Shown: in pieces, positions 62,701 to 64,000 of the stretch | Layout of the letters: each line of letters starts with the position of its first letter | Position numbering within the stretch: position 1 is the stretch's first letter | DNA from: Hyperoodon ampullatus | Taxonomy: Eukaryota > Chordata > Mammalia > Artiodactyla > Ziphiidae | Assembly: GCA_949752795.1 (NCBI GenBank) | Contig: OX457074.1 | Coordinates: forward strand, 31,233,980-31,297,979 | Direction of reading: 5' to 3' | Length of the DNA: 64,000 bases | The notes under the pieces: model-generated | Seen by the model: the letters and a program-made list of their open reading frames with translations, nothing else | The model's database searches: none | Told to the model about the DNA's origin: nothing | Position numbers and translations under genes: made by a program

Positions 62701-64000
62701 GAGCTCACTCCTGACTCAGGGCCCTTGTCCTTGCTGTTTCCTCTGCCTAGAATGCTCTTCCCGGAAGATCTTTGCATGCCCGGCACCTCTTCATCATTCA
62801 GGTCTCAAGTGTCACCTCCTCAGAGAGGTCTGCCCGACCGCCCAGACCGAACGCCCCTCACAGACCAGCCCCCAGACTTCCCTAAGTCACCGGTTTTATT
62901 TCCACCCCAGCTCCCGGCACTGAGAGCTCTGTCCTTTCTGAACTGTCTGTTCCGCCCACACCTGCTGGGGCCTGGCCTCCAGGCAGCGGCCTGTCTGTCC
63001 TGCTCCCGGGCCCCCCGGCCCCTGGCTGGGCCTGCAGGCGCCGGGTCTCCGTGTGCGGGGAGGAGGGCTGGGCTGTGTGAGTGTGCACGTGTGCCCGCGT
63101 GATCAGGTGTGTCTACGCCACGGGCCAGGAGGCCTGTCTGCCCCAGCCCGCTCCCGCCCCTGCAGTGCTGTCCTCACGGTCCCTGGAGCCGGCCGAGGAC
63201 CCCGTGCAGACGCGGCTGCACCGCCTCCTCAGCCCCGACTTCTACGGCTACCAGGATGCCCCCTGGCAGATCTTCCTGCGCAAAGAGGTGTCGGAGCCCG
63301 GCTGGGGCTGGATGGGGGCCGAGGGGCCCGAGAGGGGCGGGAGACTGGGTCAGGGCAGAGCTGAGCCAGGGTCAGGGTCAGAGCGCGGCTGGTGCGAGCG
63401 AGTGGGGCTGCAGCGGGGGAGGGGCCTCCAGAAGGTCCTCACGGAAACCCCGCCCCCACAGGTGTTCTACCCCAAGGACAGCTACAGCCACCCTGTGCAG
63501 CTGGACCTGCTGTTCCGCCAGGTGAGGGCCTCTCCTTCCTAAATGCCTCGTGGACTAGGCAGGGCACGGGACGCGTAGCCTAGTCGTCTGCAAATCCCCC
63601 TCCTTGGATTTGGGGTCCTCGACCACAGTGAGGAGGGGAAGCTGTTCTGCCAAGTCCCCCACTGTAGACAGGGTCGAAGAGCCCACTGTCCCACCTAACC
63701 AGACTCACAGCTGGTCTGAGCTACACGGGGCCTGGGGTCCAACCCAAGCCCCACCATACAGATGAGGAAACTAGGGCTTGGGGAGGGTGGAGGTGAGGAG
63801 AAGGGAGAGGGTCCTCGGAAGTGGGACCTGATTTACACAGATGACCCCACTGTTGCGTAAAGGCACCCCTGCCACATTCCCAGTCATCCTAAAACAGTCC
63901 AGCGTGGGCTCCCGGTCGGGGGAGTCCCACGGGCTGCCCGCGTCACACTCGTCCCACAGATCCTGCACGACACGCTCTCCGAGGCCTGCCTGCGCATCTC
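33221..64000 (+). CDS. MYO15A: MYO15A: unconventional myosin XVa (5' and middle part, truncated by window edge)
   Basis: Forty-four coding exons from ATG 33221 (gccaccATGG) to 64000 give about 2744 codons of a protein I recall as 3530 residues in human. Order: lysine-rich N-terminus and Tyr/Pro-rich extension (1-1217, one exon); motor (about 1220-1900) with P-loop GESGSGKT 1329-1336, switch [10 protein letters not shown] 1379-1387 and switch II DIYGFE 1602-1607; two IQ motifs (about 1923-1959); first MyTH4 (about 2055-2210); Pro-rich linker; then the start of the next tail region. The SH3, second MyTH4, FERM and PDZ-ligand end lie outside. Known: it carries whirlin and EPS8 to stereocilia tips, and its loss causes DFNB3 deafness. 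Every splice phase closes and I found no stop or frameshift. Upstream DRG2 confirms synteny. Confidence 0.97.
34325..34444 (+). repeat. MYO15A: Coding 24-bp tandem repeat, five units
   Basis: Units at 34325, 34349, 34373, 34397 and 34421 encode [32 protein letters not shown] and YLDAYAPP. Units 3 and 4 are identical at DNA level and unit 5 differs by one base. The array lies in frame in exon 2. Confidence 0.97.
36872..38856 (+). other. MYO15A: MYO15A intron 2
   Basis: 2.0-kb GT-AG intron. Its first 402 nt continue the exon 2 frame without a stop. No repeat with a clear identity was seen in the rest. Confidence 0.8.
38857..38939 (+). CDS. MYO15A: MYO15A exon 3
   Basis: After tcccccag. The first codon is [20 protein letters not shown] to MTQLE. 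Donor gtgagt, phase 2. The ATG could start an isoform that skips exon 2. Confidence 0.96.
39255..39440 (-). repeat. MIR SINE fragment
   Basis: Reverse MIR core gaaaaactgaggcacagaga and ggttaagtaacttgctcaag in intron 3. Confidence 0.75.
39494..39557 (+). CDS. MYO15A: MYO15A exon 4
   Basis: After cctcacag. Encodes [18 protein letters not shown] then LIY, the start of the motor head; donor gtaagg. Confidence 0.96.
40150..40259 (+). CDS. MYO15A: MYO15A exon 5
   Basis: Acceptor is cccagcag, a NAGNAG pair. Encodes [18 protein letters not shown] to RALAENS; donor gtgagt, phase 2. Confidence 0.95.
40596..40670 (+). CDS. MYO15A: MYO15A exon 6
   Basis: After tctctag. Encodes [18 protein letters not shown] to CIII; ends AG before gtgagc. 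Confidence 0.96.
40796..40886 (+). CDS. MYO15A: MYO15A exon 7: P-loop
   Basis: After ctggtcag. Encodes the ATP-binding [12 protein letters not shown] and [18 protein letters not shown]; donor gtgtgt. Human, as remembered, reads KREVMQQ at the end. Confidence 0.97.
43320..43478 (+). repeat. MIR SINE fragment
   Basis: cctcagtttcctgatctgta, ggacctacctcgtaggaacg and ggcatgcagtaggtgcttaa match the MIR order. Confidence 0.8.
43540..43672 (-). repeat. Short CHR-family tRNA-derived SINE
   Basis: Reverse copy: T run, ttggccgcatagtgcggcac, ggatcttagttccccagcca, cactggcccaccagggaggt. Confidence 0.85.
44288..44293 (+). CDS. MYO15A: MYO15A exon 8: six-nucleotide microexon
   Basis: ATAAAG, flanked by ctcctgaag and gtatca, encodes the Ile-Lys that joins exon 7 (..TRQ) to exon 9 (ILEATP..). 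Without it two conserved residues near the nucleotide site would be missing. Frame and identity support it strongly, though no gene finder could call it from signal alone. Confidence 0.88.
44414..44517 (+). CDS. MYO15A: MYO15A exon 9: switch I
   Basis: After ggcgcccag. Encodes [17 protein letters not shown], then [16 protein letters not shown]; donor gtgagt, phase 2. Confidence 0.97.
44594..44657 (+). CDS. MYO15A: MYO15A exon 10
   Basis: After tccccag. Encodes [18 protein letters not shown] then IVFQ; donor gtgtgt. Confidence 0.96.
44740..44769 (+). repeat. (GT)n microsatellite
   Basis: About 14 GT units in intron 10. Confidence 0.95.
44810..44965 (+). repeat. L2 LINE fragment
   Basis: ctacctggagcactcttccc, gaacccctcacctcctccaa and gtcttcgctgaaggtcacac follow the L2 3' pattern. 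Confidence 0.7.
45516..45629 (+). CDS. MYO15A: MYO15A exon 11
   Basis: After ccccacag. Encodes [18 protein letters not shown] to AETYYYLNQ, the conserved myosin relay-side helices; donor gtgaga. Confidence 0.97.
46156..46317 (+). CDS. MYO15A: MYO15A exon 12
   Basis: After tcgcccag. Encodes [18 protein letters not shown] to [11 protein letters not shown]; donor gtgagg. Confidence 0.97.
46430..47345 (-). repeat. L1 LINE fragment filling intron 12
   Basis: AT-rich reversed L1 text: atgagagctctttatatacg, tctggtttatcaggaattta, gtgttttaattattctaact, agaattttcctggctgttct. Interrupted by the SINE at 46690-46895. It reaches within about 25 nt of the exon 13 acceptor. Confidence 0.8.
46690..46895 (-). 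repeat. CHR-2-type SINE nested in the L1
   Basis: Reverse copy with tttattgtatttttgcggta, cgggcctctcactgttgtgg and a reversed head ending accaccagcgaagcc. Confidence 0.9.
47368..47481 (+). CDS. MYO15A: MYO15A exon 13
   Basis: After tgctttgcag. Encodes [18 protein letters not shown] to KAITFKVT; donor gtgagt. Confidence 0.97.
47655..47900 (+). repeat. L2 LINE fragment
   Basis: ccaggcctttgcataggttg and tgcctggaatgctgttccct in intron 13 fit L2. Confidence 0.65.
48064..48122 (+). CDS. MYO15A: MYO15A exon 14
   Basis: After ccccgcag. Encodes [18 protein letters not shown] then A; ends AG before gtgagg. Confidence 0.97.
48208..48331 (+). CDS. MYO15A: MYO15A exon 15: switch II
   Basis: After gctccag. 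Encodes [18 protein letters not shown] to AILDIYGFE; donor gtgggg. Confidence 0.97.
48818..48990 (-). repeat. MIR SINE fragment
   Basis: gttatccccattttacaggt, ggggaaactcaggcatgggg and gcagagccaggattggaac in intron 15 give the reverse MIR order. Confidence 0.8.
49249..49344 (+). CDS. MYO15A: MYO15A exon 16
   Basis: Acceptor cccagcag is a NAGNAG pair. Encodes [18 protein letters not shown] to KIVFQEEQ, the relay helix; donor gtgaga. Confidence 0.96.
49708..49839 (+). CDS. MYO15A: MYO15A exon 17
   Basis: After gcctgcag. Encodes [18 protein letters not shown] to LDDQCCFPQ; donor gtgagc. Confidence 0.97.
50344..50469 (+). CDS. MYO15A: MYO15A exon 18
   Basis: After acccccag. Encodes [18 protein letters not shown] to HYAGKVTYQ; donor gtgaga. 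Confidence 0.97.
50545..50650 (+). repeat. MIR SINE fragment
   Basis: gtgaccttggccaagtcact, tctgagcctcagtttcctta and gataatagtgcctgtctcac in intron 18. Confidence 0.8.
51146..51223 (+). CDS. MYO15A: MYO15A exon 19
   Basis: After ctttccag. Encodes [18 protein letters not shown] then LFVRSRTR; donor gtgagc. Confidence 0.97.
51749..51897 (+). CDS. MYO15A: MYO15A exon 20: actin-binding loop region
   Basis: After tggcccag. Encodes [18 protein letters not shown] to [10 protein letters not shown]; ends AG before gtgggc. Contains the loop 2 region of the motor. Confidence 0.96.
52004..52049 (+). CDS. MYO15A: MYO15A exon 21
   Basis: After tgtccag. Encodes [16 protein letters not shown], the myosin signature CxKPN block; donor gtatgt. 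Confidence 0.97.
52185..52309 (+). CDS. MYO15A: MYO15A exon 22
   Basis: After cctccag. Encodes [18 protein letters not shown], then the SH1 helix side [15 protein letters not shown] and FQVFID; ends AG before gtacct. Confidence 0.97.
52655..53006 (-). repeat. CHR-1-type SINE
   Basis: Reverse copy: ttgggctgcgctgggtcttc, gggcttttctctagttgcag, repeated agtagttgtgg modules, reversed head ending gcgccacccggaaagcc. Confidence 0.9.
53043..53327 (-). repeat. CHR-1-type SINE, second copy
   Basis: Reverse copy 36 nt after the first: T-rich start, ttggctgcattgggtcttca, agtagttgtggcacatggac, head ending gcgccaccagggaagtcc. Confidence 0.9.
53474..53591 (+). CDS. MYO15A: MYO15A exon 23
   Basis: After ccctgcag. 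Encodes [18 protein letters not shown] to NMYRVGVSK, the converter; donor gtaagt. Confidence 0.96.
53914..54089 (+). CDS. MYO15A: MYO15A exon 24: IQ motifs
   Basis: After gccctcag. Encodes [17 protein letters not shown], then IQ motifs around [14 protein letters not shown] and [12 protein letters not shown], which bind calmodulin-type light chains; donor gtgtgg. Confidence 0.97.
54385..54490 (+). repeat. MIR SINE fragment
   Basis: gtgtgaccttggccaagtca and cctctccgagattgtttccc in intron 24. Confidence 0.65.
54598..54682 (+). CDS. MYO15A: MYO15A exon 25
   Basis: After cgcccag. Encodes [18 protein letters not shown] then [11 protein letters not shown], continuing the neck; donor gtgctg. Confidence 0.93.
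55334..55387 (+). CDS. MYO15A: MYO15A exon 26 (diverged)
   Basis: After ctcctgcag. 18 codons, [18 protein letters not shown]; donor gtgggt. The length equals the human segment I recall (LRAEWRCQVEGALLWEQE) but about half the residues differ. Confidence 0.8.
55486..55567 (+). CDS. MYO15A: MYO15A exon 27
   Basis: After ccccccag. Encodes [18 protein letters not shown] to LLRAVA; phase 1 end before gtacat. Confidence 0.95.
55645..55775 (+). CDS. MYO15A: MYO15A exon 28
   Basis: After gtccacag. Encodes [18 protein letters not shown] to [12 protein letters not shown] and RCHFK, entering the first MyTH4 domain; donor gtgagg. Confidence 0.96.
56218..56313 (+). CDS. MYO15A: MYO15A exon 29
   Basis: After tgcccccag. 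Encodes [18 protein letters not shown] to AEAVGIFKL; donor gtacgg. Confidence 0.97.
56738..56973 (+). CDS. MYO15A: MYO15A exon 30: MyTH4 core
   Basis: After gtggccag. Encodes [18 protein letters not shown] to [12 protein letters not shown]; ends AA before gtgagt. The MyTH4 signature [18 protein letters not shown] is here. Confidence 0.97.
57200..57425 (+). repeat. MIR SINE
   Basis: A fairly complete MIR: gtgtgaccttgggcaaatta, tctctctgagcctgtttcct, gtgaggattaaatgtgcaaa. Confidence 0.85.
57520..57650 (+). repeat. MIR SINE fragment
   Basis: ctgacacttacttgctgtgt, gccaagtcactgcccgtctc, acctcacagggtagctgtga; a second MIR in intron 30. Confidence 0.8.
58223..58325 (+). repeat. 28-bp minisatellite next to the exon 31 acceptor
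   Basis: Units at 58223-58250 and 58251-58278 are identical (agcctcggggtcttccccca then ctccggcc); the third (58279-58307) has one extra C; a partial fourth follows. Confidence 0.97.
58353..58534 (+). CDS. MYO15A: MYO15A exon 31
   Basis: After acccaccag. Encodes [18 protein letters not shown] to [10 protein letters not shown]; phase 1 end before gtgagc. Confidence 0.97.
58833..58905 (+). CDS. MYO15A: MYO15A exon 32
   Basis: After ccgcccag. Encodes [18 protein letters not shown] to ILRH; ends AG before gtgggc. Confidence 0.97.
59101..59289 (+). CDS. MYO15A: MYO15A exon 33
   Basis: After tgtctccag. Encodes [18 protein letters not shown] to [15 protein letters not shown]; donor gtagag. Joined to exon 34 it reads PRVFGN, one residue shorter than the human PKVVFGN I recall. 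Confidence 0.95.
59517..59677 (+). CDS. MYO15A: MYO15A exon 34
   Basis: After ccccacag. Encodes [18 protein letters not shown] to [10 protein letters not shown]; donor gtcaac, phase 1. Confidence 0.94.
59785..59879 (+). CDS. MYO15A: MYO15A exon 35
   Basis: After cccgccag. Encodes [18 protein letters not shown] to LSYGDA; donor gtaggg. Confidence 0.95.
60381..60501 (+). CDS. MYO15A: MYO15A exon 36
   Basis: After cgctcccag. Encodes [18 protein letters not shown] to [10 protein letters not shown]; donor gtcagt, phase 1. Two residues longer at its end than the human form I recall. Confidence 0.92.
60699..60766 (+). CDS. MYO15A: MYO15A exon 37
   Basis: After cccccag. Encodes [18 protein letters not shown] to AVLL; donor gtgagt. 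Confidence 0.96.
60839..60916 (+). CDS. MYO15A: MYO15A exon 38
   Basis: After tctccccag. Encodes [18 protein letters not shown] then SPRPSPPE; donor gtgagc. Confidence 0.93.
61075..61255 (+). CDS. MYO15A: MYO15A exon 39: Pro-rich linker
   Basis: After ctccacag. Encodes [18 protein letters not shown] to AQGRAPPES; donor gtaagt, phase 1. Confidence 0.94.
61347..61479 (+). CDS. MYO15A: MYO15A exon 40
   Basis: After tgccgcag. Encodes [18 protein letters not shown] to PRGGRPEAF; ends AG before gtcagc. Confidence 0.95.
61806..61911 (+). CDS. MYO15A: MYO15A exon 41
   Basis: After cccaccag. Encodes [18 protein letters not shown] to [11 protein letters not shown]; donor gtgagg. Confidence 0.95.
62050..62122 (+). 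CDS. MYO15A: MYO15A exon 42
   Basis: Acceptor gggacag, chosen because it gives [17 protein letters not shown], matching human VSREAV. A second in-frame acceptor 6 nt earlier would add Gly-Gln. Donor gtgagg, phase 1. Confidence 0.9.
62270..62480 (-). repeat. MIR SINE
   Basis: gatgttacaggtggggagac, aggcacagagaggttaagtg and acttgcccaagatcacacag in intron 42. Confidence 0.85.
62510..62950 (+). repeat. L2 LINE fragment
   Basis: tggctcctgggataaactcc, ttcctctgcctagaatgctc and gtctcaagtgtcacctcctc are L2 landmarks. Confidence 0.8.
63166..63287 (+). CDS. MYO15A: MYO15A exon 43
   Basis: After ccctgcag. Encodes [18 protein letters not shown] to [10 protein letters not shown]; donor gtgtcg. Confidence 0.95.
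63462..63521 (+). CDS. MYO15A: MYO15A exon 44
   Basis: After gccccacag. 20 codons from [11 protein letters not shown] to LDLLFRQ; donor gtgagg. Confidence 0.97.
63960..64000 (+). CDS. MYO15A: MYO15A exon 45 (cut by window end)
   Basis: After gtcccacag. Encodes [13 protein letters not shown] and part of the next codon; the exon continues beyond the window. Confidence 0.95.
   Translation, partial: MLHDTLSEACLRI

Noticed and set aside
1..64000. A new multi-gene system, CRISPR array, tRNA or rRNA gene
   Set aside because: Nothing of this kind was visible on either strand. All confident coding sequence belongs to GID4, DRG2 and MYO15A, and tRNA-like sequences are SINE heads.

Overview
This is a mammalian nuclear genomic window, not a prokaryotic one. 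Coding sequence is split into short exons with GT/AG boundaries, introns carry MIR, L2, L1 and MaLR remnants, and one gene starts in a CpG island. The youngest repeats are tRNA-derived SINEs of the CHR-1/CHR-2 type, which points to a cetacean (whale or dolphin) or a close relative. I cannot tell toothed from baleen whales.

Three plus-strand genes follow one another in the order known from human 17p11.2. GID4 (1-~6.4 kb) is represented by its last three coding exons and a probable 3' UTR. It encodes the degron-reading subunit of the GID/CTLH ubiquitin ligase. After about 6 kb of repeat-rich intergenic DNA, DRG2 (12.39-26.25 kb) is complete: 13 coding exons, a 364-residue GTPase, a CpG-island promoter, and a poly(A) signal at 26931. 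About 6 kb further on, MYO15A begins at 33221 and runs off the right edge. I placed 44 coding exons (2 to 45 if an upstream non-coding exon 1 exists, as in human). They cover the giant 1217-codon N-terminal exon, the whole motor, the IQ neck, the first MyTH4 domain and the start of the next tail region. All phases close and I found no stop or frameshift, so the hearing myosin looks intact over about 2744 codons.

The genes are neighbours, not an operon; each has an independent role (proteolysis, translation-linked GTPase, stereocilia motor). I saw no tRNA, rRNA, CRISPR, novel cassette or intact mobile element. The points most worth checking are splice-level and coding-repeat features: a lost GT donor in DRG2 with an in-frame substitute 15 nt downstream, a 6-nt MYO15A microexon, an octapeptide repeat array in MYO15A exon 2, and an inverted SINE pair in the last GID4 intron. 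Comparisons with human proteins are from memory and need an alignment.
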